Shown in pieces: positions 39,705-48,700 of a stretch of DNA of 64,000 nucleotides. The notes beneath the pieces were generated by a model. The model was given only the letters and a program-made list of their open reading frames with translations. It was not told the origin of the DNA and did not search any database. Source of the DNA: Saprospiraceae bacterium. GTDB lineage: Bacteria; Bacteroidota; Bacteroidia; Chitinophagales; Saprospiraceae. How positions within the stretch are numbered: position 1 is the first letter of the stretch; the number at the start of each line of letters is the position of its first letter. The stretch is from positions 217,213 through 281,212 of the forward strand of contig JADKAE010000009.1 in the NCBI GenBank assembly GCA_016715405.1, read 5' to 3'. The position numbers were made by a program, and so were the translations under genes.

Positions 39705-40773
39705 TCAGCTGTTAGGAGGAGTATGGGAAGAAGTATCGGTTGAATTCGATTGTTGACGTAACATGGATTCCAACTCACTAAGGCGCTGGTATATTTCGGG
39801 TAATTGCCTGAATAGGGCAAAAGACCGAAAGTAATCCTTATAGGGAATAGCCGGGGTACCTACCCAATAGGCGTTAGGCGTTTTGATGGTTGATATGACA
39901 CCGGCCTGGCCGCCAATCTGCGTGCCGTCGGCCACACTGAGGTGCCCTGCAAAACCCACCTGCCCGGCTATGCGGCAGGATTTGCCGATTTTGGTGCTAC
40001 CCGCAAGACCGACAAGTGCTGCGATCACGGTATTTTCGCCAATTTCCACGTTATGGCCCACCTGAATCAGGTTATCGAGCTTGGCGCCCCGCCTGATAAT
40101 GGTAGAGCCCATGGTCGCCCGGTCAACGGTGGTATTGGCGCCTATTTCCACATTGTCTTCGATAATCACATTGCCCACGTGCTGGATCTTTTGGTAGATG
40201 CCTTCGGAGTTGGGAGCAAAGCCAAAACCATCGCTTCCAATAACCACGTTGGGGTGTATGATGCAGTTGTCGCCTAACTCCGTTTTTTGCATGATGCGTG
40301 CGCCCGCGTATATGATGGTATTGTTTCCCACCTGAGCATCCTGACCTATATAAACCTGGGGGCCGATATAACTGCCCTTGCCGATACGTGCATTGGCTTC
40401 CACTACTGCAAATGGCTCAATGGTCACCTCTTCGGCTAAAACAGCGGTAGGGTGGATAAAAGCCTGGCTCGAAATACCGGTGTTCCGCGCTGTAGCTTTG
40501 CCGAATTGTTCCAACAGTATGGCTACTGAGGCATACACGTCATCAACCCGGATCAACGTGGCCTTGACTGCTTGGCGGGGGATAAAAGAACGATTGACCA
40601 AAAGTACGGAAACAGTGCTTTGGTATACGTATTCTTCGTATTTAGGATTGCCCAAAAGGAAATAGAACCCTCACCCCTTCCTCGATTTTACTGGGGCGAT
40701 TGACTTTGACATCAGGGTCTCCTTCTATCGAACCGTTTAGTAATGCGGCTAATTCTCTCGCTGACAGTTGCAT
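39705..40773 (-). CDS. lpxD: UDP-3-O-(3-hydroxyacyl)glucosamine N-acyltransferase (frameshifted)
   Basis: Third acyl-transfer step of lipid A synthesis. The open frame starts MGNPKYEEYVYQS at 40655, but the true N-terminus reads MQLSARELAALLNGSIEGDP from 40773. It meets the first frame if one G is added to the GGGG run and one T to the TTTT run near 40665, giving EEGGEGSISFLGNPKYEEY, the family sequence. The hexapeptide beta-helix follows (IGKGSYIGPQVYIGQDAQVG), with the His in LIQVGHNVEIG and the C-terminal helix ending in a Ser/Thr-rich tail. About 355 residues. The start codon is almost at the predicted transcription start. Confidence 0.93.
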
Positions 40774-40777
40774 GCCG

Positions 40778-40785
40778 CAAAGGTA
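40778..40785 (-). promoter_or_regulatory. -7 box directly at the lpxD start
   Basis: Minus-strand TACCTTTG followed by C, four bases before the lpxD ATG (40773). Transcription would begin at about the start codon, implying a leaderless or nearly leaderless mRNA. Confidence 0.5.
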
Positions 40786-40796
40786 GAAAAAAAAAG

Positions 40797-40828
40797 TTGA
40801 AAGGTAGATTGGCTAAGAACTATCTTTG
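40797..40828 (+). promoter_or_regulatory. Promoter of hemC
   Basis: TTG (40797-40799), 21 bases, TATCTTTG (40821-40828) followed by C. It matches the Bacteroidota consensus and supports the hemC start at 40848. It overlaps the upstream region of the divergent lpxD promoter. Confidence 0.65.
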
Positions 40829-40847
40829 CCCGCAAAAAGCGCATACT

Positions 40848-41753
40848 TTGGCACATAATATACGCATAGGTACCCGTGGCAGCGAACTGGCTTTATGGCA
40901 GGCACGCCACGTACAGGCCGCTTTAGCAGCTTTGGGATTTACCAGCGATCTCGTTATTCTCAAAACGAAGGGCGACAAGATCCAGGATCTCAGCTTTGAC
41001 AAAATCGAGGGCAAGGGTTTTTTTACTAAAGAACTGGAAGAAGCCCTGTTGCACGGTGAAATTGATATGGCAGTGCATTCGATGAAAGATTTGCCTACCG
41101 ATTCACCCGATGGATTAGCTATTTCAGCTGTTTCTTACCGCGAAGACCCCGCCGCTTGGCTGCTTATGCCCCGATCGAAAGCATCCACGCCCCATTTGTC
41201 GCAATTGCCCCAGGGCGCGGTGGTGGGCACTTCCTCCTCCCGCCGGAAGGCGCAGTTGCTTCATTTCAGACCCGATTTACAGTTGACTGATATCAGAGGT
41301 AATGTACCAACGAGGCTGCAAAAGCTTCGCAATGGCGATTTTGACGCCATCGTGTTGGCCGCTGCCGGACTTACCCGGCTGGCACTCGATTTGAGCGATT
41401 TGCAGGTGGTTAGGTTTAATGTACGCGAGTTTGTGCCGGCGCCGGCGCAAGGCGTCCTGGCTTACCAAACGAGGCGCGACGACACGGAGATACGGCGCGC
41501 CCTTCAGCGCATTCACCACCCGGAAGTGGCGGCTGTTACCAATATTGAGCGAAAAATTCTTCAACTAATGGAAGGGGGCTGTCATATGCCCCTCGGCGTA
41601 TACTGCGAACGCGATAACTCGGGTAATTACCACGTGTGGGCAGCCATGGCGGCTACCTGGGATGCCCCCCTCGTAACCGTTCAGCATTCAGCTTCTACAC
41701 ATTTTGAATTGGCTCAAGTCGTAGTAGATGCCCTGCGCGGCAAGGCATCGTAA
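40848..41753 (+). CDS. hemC: Porphobilinogen deaminase (hydroxymethylbilane synthase)
   Basis: Polymerises four porphobilinogens to hydroxymethylbilane in haem synthesis. Motifs: IRIGTRGSELALWQA, LKTKGDKIQD, GEIDMAVHSMKDLPTD, VGTSSSRRKAQLL, DIRGNVPTRLQKL, FVPAPAQG and the dipyrromethane cysteine in MEGGCHMPLG. The frame stays open upstream to 40743, but that part overlaps lpxD and the promoter. I therefore choose TTG at 40848 (LAHNIRIGTRG), 20 bases after the -7 box, giving 301 residues, normal for the family. It is divergent from lpxD. The frame is intact. Confidence 0.94.
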   Translation: MAHNIRIGTRGSELALWQARHVQAALAALGFTSDLVILKTKGDKIQDLSFDKIEGKGFFTKELEEALLHGEIDMAVHSMKDLPTDSPDGLAISAVSYREDPAAWLLMPRSKASTPHLSQLPQGAVVGTSSSRRKAQLLHFRPDLQLTDIRGNVPTRLQKLRNGDFDAIVLAAAGLTRLALDLSDLQVVRFNVREFVPAPAQGVLAYQTRRDDTEIRRALQRIHHPEVAAVTNIERKILQLMEGGCHMPLGVYCERDNSGNYHVWAAMAATWDAPLVTVQHSASTHFELAQVVVDALRGKAS

Positions 41754-41760
41754 CCCCATA

Positions 41761-43254
41761 TCACGCCATGCGTCGATTCCGGATGGCCCGCTGGCGCTGG
41801 GCGTTGAATAAACCGTACAACAAAGCCAGCAAAATGGGCAATCCAACATTTACAGCTTTAAGCATATTGCGGGTGCCTTTTGCTTCATCGCCCAGATAAG
41901 ACGGGTCGATCGGGCGGCTGGCCACGCCTTTGGTGCGCAATTCAATTAGCCCGGTGTCATCGGAAAGCCAATCAATGCTATTGACCAACAAGCTGACATT
42001 GTCGGGCTGTACGCGGTTCTGGCCGCTGACGGCAAAATCTCCGTCGCCGAAAACGACGAGCTTTGACTGGGTATTTCCAGCCAGATTGCCTTCGAGCACT
42101 CCTCCTACCGCCATGCCGCCAAGCGGAAAATCGGCAGTAGTCCATTTTTTCTGCACATCGAACATAGTTGGGGCATTTACTATCCCCGACCGGGCTGAAC
42201 TAAAAGCGATGGGGGTAAAGCGAATGCCCGGGTTGCCGCCCACAAAGCTGATAGGGCTGGCGAAAGGCATCATCACTTGCTCGAGGCCTTTTACAGCCGG
42301 ATGTTCCCTGAAATCACTGATGAGCGGCAAAAAAGGAAACTGTACGGGGGTATTGATCATGAAAAAACCCTGCTGCTGTTGCAGCGTTACGCTTCCGCAT
42401 TGGGCGTCGATAAGAAATCCGGGTTCTATTTTTACGCCTTTTGCCGCCAGCCAGCTTTCGAGGCCTGTGCTGACCGGGGTACCCTGCCCGGCACTCAGGT
42501 CTCCGCTTACCGCATTGACTGCCAGTACGAGTTTGCCTCCCTGTGATAGATAGGCGTCCAATTGCTGCAAATGCCCGGGAGGGAAAGAATCGCGGGGAGC
42601 TATTACGGCTATTGCGCGAATACTGGGGTTAATGGCCGAATCGGCAGAAACCGGAGCGATAGTGTATAATATGCTGAGTTGCTCGTATACCTGCCCCATT
42701 TCATTGAGCGCAGCTTCGCCGTGTCCTTGTAGAAAACCTATGACCGGTTTGTCTTTTACCGACAGTTTTTTGATGCTGGTAGACAGGGCGTATTCCATGG
42801 CCATTTCGGGCTGGATAAATGGAATGGGTTCCTGCCGGTCGCCCATTCGAACGAGTGCGCCCATATAAGCTTGTTGTTGCTTGACCTGGTCTTTCTCGCG
42901 CACATTGATCATCAGCGGTTGGATGCCCTGATCGGTGGCTTCTTTTTTTTGGGCATCGTCTTCAGGGCTAATGAAATCGAAGCGCACGTCGCCTTTCGAG
43001 ATGTTGGCGTATTCCACGAGCATGTCCTGAAAATCCCTTCGGGTTTTGGCCACATCGGGGGGCAGGTCGTCCGAAAAGTAGGCGGTAATCGTAACGGGCT
43101 CGTCGAGATTTTTCAGGATATCTTTTGTAGCCTGCGACAGCGTGTATTGGCGGCCCTCGGTGAGGTCGGCTCGCAGGAAAAATTTATTGCTTAAAATATT
43201 GAGTAGCAACAATATGGCTGCAAGCAAAGCGATAGATAAAGCCGTATTTTTCAT
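41761..43254 (-). CDS. gldG: Gliding-motility ABC transporter auxiliary protein GldG
   Basis: A 497-residue protein with N-terminal (IALLAAILLLLNILSNKFF) and C-terminal (AVNVGLPILLALLYGLFNA) membrane helices around an extracytoplasmic domain (TKDILKNLDEPVTITAYFSD, DVRFDFISPEDDAQ, KLSVKDKPVIGFLQGHGE). This is the Gld-type auxiliary component that works with GldA and GldF. The last gene of the gldA-gldF-gldG order, nine bases after gldF. The complex is needed for gliding in Flavobacterium johnsoniae; in other Bacteroidota its cargo is unknown. The frame is intact. Confidence 0.92.
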   Translation of the reverse strand: MKNTALSIALLAAILLLLNILSNKFFLRADLTEGRQYTLSQATKDILKNLDEPVTITAYFSDDLPPDVAKTRRDFQDMLVEYANISKGDVRFDFISPEDDAQKKEATDQGIQPLMINVREKDQVKQQQAYMGALVRMGDRQEPIPFIQPEMAMEYALSTSIKKLSVKDKPVIGFLQGHGEAALNEMGQVYEQLSILYTIAPVSADSAINPSIRAIAVIAPRDSFPPGHLQQLDAYLSQGGKLVLAVNAVSGDLSAGQGTPVSTGLESWLAAKGVKIEPGFLIDAQCGSVTLQQQQGFFMINTPVQFPFLPLISDFREHPAVKGLEQVMMPFASPISFVGGNPGIRFTPIAFSSARSGIVNAPTMFDVQKKWTTADFPLGGMAVGGVLEGNLAGNTQSKLVVFGDGDFAVSGQNRVQPDNVSLLVNSIDWLSDDTGLIELRTKGVASRPIDPSYLGDEAKGTRNMLKAVNVGLPILLALLYGLFNAQRQRAIRNRRMA

Positions 43255-43263
43255 AGTGCGTTA

Positions 43264-43980
43264 CTATCTTTTTGAAATGCTGATTTCTGATAAATACAAT
43301 CCCAGCACGACAATTGACAAAAAATAGATGAGGTCTTTGGTGTCGATGACGCCTCTTGAAATCGATTCAAAATGCATCGACAAGCTCAGCGTACTAAACA
43401 GCTCTCCGATAAAACCGGTCATTCCGCCGGCGATTACTTCAAATAAGAACTGAAAGAAGATGCCGATAGACAAGGCAAGCAGGAAAGCCACGATCTGATT
43501 GCTGGTAATACTGCTGGCAAACAAGCCAATGCTGATATAGGCCGCGCTAAGCAGCAATAATCCCAGATAACCGCTCCAGATAGCGCCGTGATCTACCTTG
43601 CCCAGGTAGGTAATGGTGATGTAATAGGGTAGGGTGAGCGCCAGCGTAATGGCGACCATCAGAAAGCACGACAAAAACTTGCCGATGATAACCTGGCGGT
43701 CCGTAACGGCTTTGGTGAGCAATAACTCAATAGTACCCGTTTTCTTTTCTTCGGCTAATTGGCGCATGGTGAGCGCCGGGATGAAGAAAAAGAGGGTCCA
43801 CTTGGCCACTCCGAAAAAAACGTTGAGATCGGCTTGCTTCCGGAAAAAAATATCGCCGTTGCCGGCAAGCCAGGTAAAAAAGCCGCTAAAAGCCAGAAAT
43901 AATACTATGATAAAATAGGCTATCAGCGAGTCGAAATAAGCGTTGAGCTCTCTTTTGGCAATGATCCATGCGGGTTTCAT
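43264..43980 (-). CDS. gldF: Gliding-motility ABC transporter permease GldF
   Basis: A 238-residue ABC-2 type permease with six hydrophobic segments, starting MKPAWIIAKRELNAYFDSLI and containing the family signature FIPALTMRQLAEEKKTGTIE LLLT-type loop. It pairs with the ATPase GldA encoded 34 bases upstream and GldG downstream. The frame is intact. Confidence 0.92.
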   Translation of the reverse strand: MKPAWIIAKRELNAYFDSLIAYFIIVLFLAFSGFFTWLAGNGDIFFRKQADLNVFFGVAKWTLFFFIPALTMRQLAEEKKTGTIELLLTKAVTDRQVIIGKFLSCFLMVAITLALTLPYYITITYLGKVDHGAIWSGYLGLLLLSAAYISIGLFASSITSNQIVAFLLALSIGIFFQFLFEVIAGGMTGFIGELFSTLSLSMHFESISRGVIDTKDLIYFLSIVVLGLYLSEISISKR

Positions 43981-44014
43981 CGCTATTGTTTTTTGATCGT
44001 TCAGACGAATAAGA

Positions 44015-44937
44015 CTAGTTTACGGTCAGGTCGCGGAAGACGTCCTCGAGTTTGGTCTCCAGCGGTATCATTTCGGCCAATATCCAATGGCGCTGCACGC
44101 ACAATTCGAATATCTCGCGATTGGATAAGTACTCGGGATGACTCTGTACGTCGAATCTCAATTCGGCGGGGTTGCTGATCTCCACAGCAGATACGCCGGG
44201 CAGGTTAGCCAATGCTTGCCGGGCATCTTCTACACCTGCGTCTTCGAGCCTGATCTGCAATACCTGCCGGCCTTGTGCCTGTTTGCGCAAGGTAGAGGGA
44301 GCGCCGTCGGCTACTATTTTTCCTTTATTGATAATTAAAATGCGATCGCAGGTTGCTTCTACCTCGGGAAGAATATGGGTGCTTAGGATTACCGTCTTTT
44401 CTTGTCCCAATTTGCGAATGAGTTCCCGGATTTCGACGATCTGGTTGGGGTCGAGGCCCGTGGTAGGCTCGTCGAGTATCAACACGGCCGGGTCGTGAAT
44501 CATGGCTTGTGCCAAACCCACCCGCTGCCGGTATCCCTTCGACAATTCGCGGATGCGCTTGTGTTTTTCGGCGCCCAATCCGCATACCTGAACCATGTCG
44601 AGTACCCGGTTTGCAATGGCGCTTTGGGACACACCTTGAATAGCCGCGCAAAAAGCGAGATAATCCATCACGGGCATATCGAGATATAATGGATTGTTTT
44701 CGGGTAGATAACCGATTTGCTTTTTTAGCGCGCCGGTTTTTACCGACTGGCCGCCGATGAGCACGTCGCCCTGGTCCATCGGCAAATAACCGGTGATCAT
44801 TTTCATGGTGGTGGTTTTGCCGGCGCCGTTGGGCCCAGAAAACCAAGGATCTCCCCGGTTTTAACTTCAAACGAGATATCGTCTACGGCTTTCTGAGGGC
44901 CGTAACTTTTGTTGAGGTGTTGAATCAGGATATCCAT
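44015..44937 (-). CDS. gldA: Gliding-motility ABC transporter ATPase GldA (frameshifted)
   Basis: About 307 residues. The N-terminus MDILIQHLNKSYGPQKAVDD from 44937 leads to Walker A, where the sequence reads GFLGPTAP. One A missing from an AAA run near 44835 restores GFLGPNGAGKTTTMKMITGY and joins the long frame. Signature LSKGYRQRVGLAQAM, Walker B VLILDEPTTGLDPNQI, H-loop STHIL. C-terminal domain as in GldA. First gene of gldAFG, with a TATTTTTG box 31 bases upstream. Confidence 0.93.
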
Positions 44938-44967
44938 CGCTACCGTATTAATGTGAATAACGGGATG

Positions 44968-44975
44968 CAAAAATA
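44968..44975 (-). promoter_or_regulatory. -7 box upstream of gldAFG
   Basis: Minus-strand TATTTTTG followed by C, an exact TAnnTTTG, 31 bases before the gldA start. No good -33 partner is seen. Confidence 0.45.
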
Positions 44976-45015
44976 AACATCTGAATGATTTTTTTTGACT
45001 CCAGTCTATGCATTA

Positions 45016-45047
45016 TTGTGTGTGCTGTCGATCATTCCTTAGCTTTA
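45016..45047 (+). promoter_or_regulatory. Promoter of the MORN lipoprotein gene
   Basis: TTG (45016-45018), 21 bases, TAGCTTTA (45040-45047), one mismatch to TAnnTTTG. Start codon at 45077. Confidence 0.45.
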
Positions 45048-45076
45048 CGCAAATTTATAGTAAAACAGAATTTCTC

Positions 45077-45694
45077 ATGCAAACACGTTTTAGCCTCTTG
45101 GGAGGTTTATTGTTAACGGCGCTTTTTGCCTGCAACCAAAAGAAAACACAAGAACTTCCTGCCGAGTGGAAAGCATATCAACTGGAGGATATAAAGAGTG
45201 TGAGCGGCGCTAAGCGTGCAGTAAAACTGGATAGCAACGGGAAAACCGTGGAAGAAGGCGTGATTGTCAACGGCCGTAAATCGGGCGCCTGGCTTCACTA
45301 TGAAGGGCTGAATTCAACTTTTCCTACCCGTATCGAAACTTACGTGGACGGTGTGCAAAACGGTCCCTATTTCGAACTGGGCCCAAACGGCCAAATCAAA
45401 ATGAAAGCTTTTTATAAAGACGACATGCTGCACGGCAACTGGACCCAATACAGCTTCAGCCGGCCGCTTATCGATGCCAATTATCAGGATGGCAAATTAC
45501 ACGGCGTCTATCGCGAATTCGAACTGCGGGACGGCAAAATCAAGAAGGAGATTAACTATAAAAACGGAAAACTGGACGGGCCCTATCGGTTTTACAATCC
45601 TGAGGGAAAAATTACGCTGGAGTACCTGTATAATAATGGCGAGCAGGTTAGTGGCGCTATCATGGACACTACTAAGACGAATGCCCCCAGATGA
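45077..45694 (+). CDS. MORN-repeat lipoprotein (YwqK-like)
   Basis: 205 residues. The start at 45077 gives a lipoprotein signal with the lipobox Cys19 (TALFAC); an in-frame start at 45008 does not. At least four MORN-type repeats follow: VNGRKSGAWLHYEG, VDGVQNGPYFELGPNG, KDDMLHGNWTQYS, QDGKLHGVYREFE, KNGKLDGPYRFYNPEG. Such proteins are often annotated as antitoxin-like (YwqK family), but I see no toxin partner. Probably a surface or periplasmic structural lipoprotein. It ends 39 bases before the helicase-like gene. Confidence 0.85.
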   Translation: MQTRFSLLGGLLLTALFACNQKKTQELPAEWKAYQLEDIKSVSGAKRAVKLDSNGKTVEEGVIVNGRKSGAWLHYEGLNSTFPTRIETYVDGVQNGPYFELGPNGQIKMKAFYKDDMLHGNWTQYSFSRPLIDANYQDGKLHGVYREFELRDGKIKKEINYKNGKLDGPYRFYNPEGKITLEYLYNNGEQVSGAIMDTTKTNAPR

Positions 45695-45733
45695 CCCGCA
45701 TAGGGATGCCTCCGCTTTCAAAAACGATATCTA

Positions 45734-48700
45734 ATGATGAACCCACAACAAACGCCATCAGATAGCCGGTTATCCCCCTACTTGCAAACACTGTTGCAGG
45801 AAGGGCCCCTCTTAGATATCACCCATCTTCAAGGATCTGCCGAAGGCGCTTTTTGGGCTTATTCCTGGCTCGATGATTTACTCCACCAGCGCGCCTTGCG
45901 TATGCAAATAAGCGCTTCGCATGATACACAAGAGACACTGAAATCCCTGTTTTTCGAATACCGCAACGCCGAACGCCTGCAAGGGAGTAAAACGCTGGGA
46001 TTCGCATACCCGTTTCTGGTGCTGCATACCGAAGCCGGCATCTGTACCGCGCCCCTGGTGATCTGGCCGGTACAGTTGGAACCCGACCCCCAAACCGCCA
46101 ACCACTGGTGGCTGAGTTATTCTCCCGACTATCTGCCTACCGTCAACAGGCCCCTGCTGCATTGGTTGAAAGCGCAGTGCGGCTGGGAAGATGACTCGGA
46201 GTGGTTTTCATTGGTGAAACCCGATGCGATGACTTCGGGCGCTTTAGCTGCTTTTTGCGATAAGCTGGCGGCACATTTGAATATCAACAATCCCAGCCAG
46301 AGCGCCTCTATTATGCCTTGTCCCGACCGCAAAATCCTGGTTGAAAGCAGGCAGCAGGACGCCATTTATTGGTCGGGGGTAGTGGGTATCTTTCCTGCTA
46401 TCACAGAAGAAGCTAACCCTACGGCCTGGCAGGAGGCTGCCAAATTATCGGCTGCACCTGAAGGAGACCATCCTTTTGGCGTATCTGCATTGGATCCATG
46501 GCAAGCCACTGCGGTTGAAGCCGTGCAACAAGGGGGCCCCCTGCTGGTAACGGGTAGCTCGGGTTCGGGGAAAAGCCATTTAGCCCTGCATTTACTTACC
46601 AGCACCCTGAGCAATGGGGGCAAATGCCTGGTGGTGTCGCAAAGCATGACAGCCCTGAAAAGCATACAGGACCAGTTGGTGGCCTTAGGGCTTGAGCACT
46701 TGCAATGGCTGTTCAGAGATGCGGTAATCGACAAAACGGTATTGCTGGAAACATTAAAAACACTGGCAAAAACCGAAACATCCACCTTGCCTGCTTTAGC
46801 CGCCGCAGCTTTTCGCCGGCAAGTAGATAAAGCGCTGAGAGAAAAGGGAAGACTGGATCAACGATACCAGTCGGTGCGAAAAAAAGTATTCGGCACTCAC
46901 GATTGGTCAGAAACAGTCGGCCTTTTTTTGTCCGCCACACGCAGAGAAGGCAAAGAGCTGCTCAGCAGTCAACTCAATCCGCAGGATTTCGCATTTCATT
47001 ACGAGGAATATGTATTGGTAAAAAATGCGGTGAGCGACTGTTATCCGCTTTTCCAGCGAATTAACACGCTCAACCACCCTTTGCGAAACCTGAATGCAGG
47101 TATTTTTATTCACAAATCTAAAGAAGAAGGTCTCGAGTTTATCCAACAGAAGCAGGAGGAATTTATTGCCAAAGCCCAGCAACTGCAGTTGGAATATATC
47201 GCCACCTACAATGCGTATGGCGATCAGTTGATGAACCACTATGAGCAGTATTATGCTGCTTTGCAGGATCACAATGAGCTGATTCACGATGCCATTCGCG
47301 ACCATGTTAATAGGTTCGGCGAAGTATTTGCCCATGGAAGCCCGGCATGGTCGGGGCTGCGCAGTTTGTTCTCAGATAAACACAAAGAGATCAGGCAGGC
47401 TAGAAAATCGGTTGCGGGGCTGTATAAAGAGTTTAAAACGACCTTTTCCGCCTATAAATATATAGATTTTGCCTTCCCATCCTGGGATGAAAACAGCCCG
47501 GTCACGCAGTTGGAAAAAATACTGGAGGGTTTTGAAGGCGCTCTGCGGCAATGGAGGAAAGAACTCCCCTCGATTGTACAGGAAGAACTGCTCCGACTCA
47601 ACCACAAAACGGTTAATCCCTCCGTGGACGGACACGACAAGGTGCTGGTTATTGAAGACAACCTAACGGCGCTGGTAGAAGAACTGAACGAATCCGGGTT
47701 ATACCAGTTGCCTTTTGAAAACAAGATGCTGACTGTTTCGCGCCAGCAAAAATACCTGGAAGACACCATTGACCAATTGGAAGTGACGCGTCTTAATTTG
47801 CGCGACTACGCCGTTTTTTACGATTGGCAGCGCAACTGGTTTCAGCTTCCCGAAAACGCCCGCAGAGTGGTTAGGGCATTGGCTAAAGTACGCCCTCCCG
47901 CTTGGGTAAGCGCTTTTGAAAGCTGGTATCTAAATAATTGTCTGGCTAAATCGTATGACGCTGCGCTGCCATTAAAGGATTTTGATGCCAAAACCTGTGT
48001 AGGCGCCATCAAAGCCATTCGGGATATGCTCCCCGCGCAAATACTGCACCGCTGGCGAGGTAAGAAAGAAGAGGCTTTGCGGGCAGCAAAAAAGGCCGGC
48101 CGCAATCAATATGAGCAGTTATTCGGACGTCGAAATATAGAATCATCTGCGGGGATGAGCATTGCCGAGCTTTTGGGCAATGGAATTGAAGCCATTACCG
48201 ACCTGTTGCCGGTTTGGCTCACTACTCCTCAACTAGCTTTACACAACCTGCCGGCAGCTGAGGCTTTTTTTGACCTGATGATCGTGGAAGAAGGCCACAT
48301 GTTGAGTTCGGGAGATGTGACTCCGCTTTTGAGCATGGCTAAACAAACGGTTGTATTGGCGCATACCCAACTCATAGAAGAAAGCCGGCCCCTTGCCTTG
48401 CCAACAGCTATGCGTGGAGCTAAAATACGGGAAACCAGACTGGAAATTTGCCACCACTGGCGCCCCGGCGATTTGACGCCCCTGCTCGACCCCAATACCC
48501 AATGGGGTGCTTCGGCATTAAACGCGTTTCAACTGCGCTTCGAACAAGTGGAAGGGCGCTACGACCCCCAAACCCAGACAAATGCAGCGGAAGCCCAACG
48601 ACTTATCCAATTGCTGAATGATATTCAACCTACTCCTCAGCGGACATATCCTTCAGTGGGGATCGTGTGTTGCACAACCGGCCAACGCAACCTCATAGCT

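Noticed and set aside
44325..44870. 181-codon minus-strand frame overlapping gldA
   Set aside because: It is the frame-shifted reading of gldA itself; the gldA frame carries the ABC motifs.
45077..45694. Toxin-antitoxin pair based on the YwqK-like annotation
   Set aside because: No toxin-sized partner is adjacent, and the protein is a lipoprotein with plain MORN repeats.
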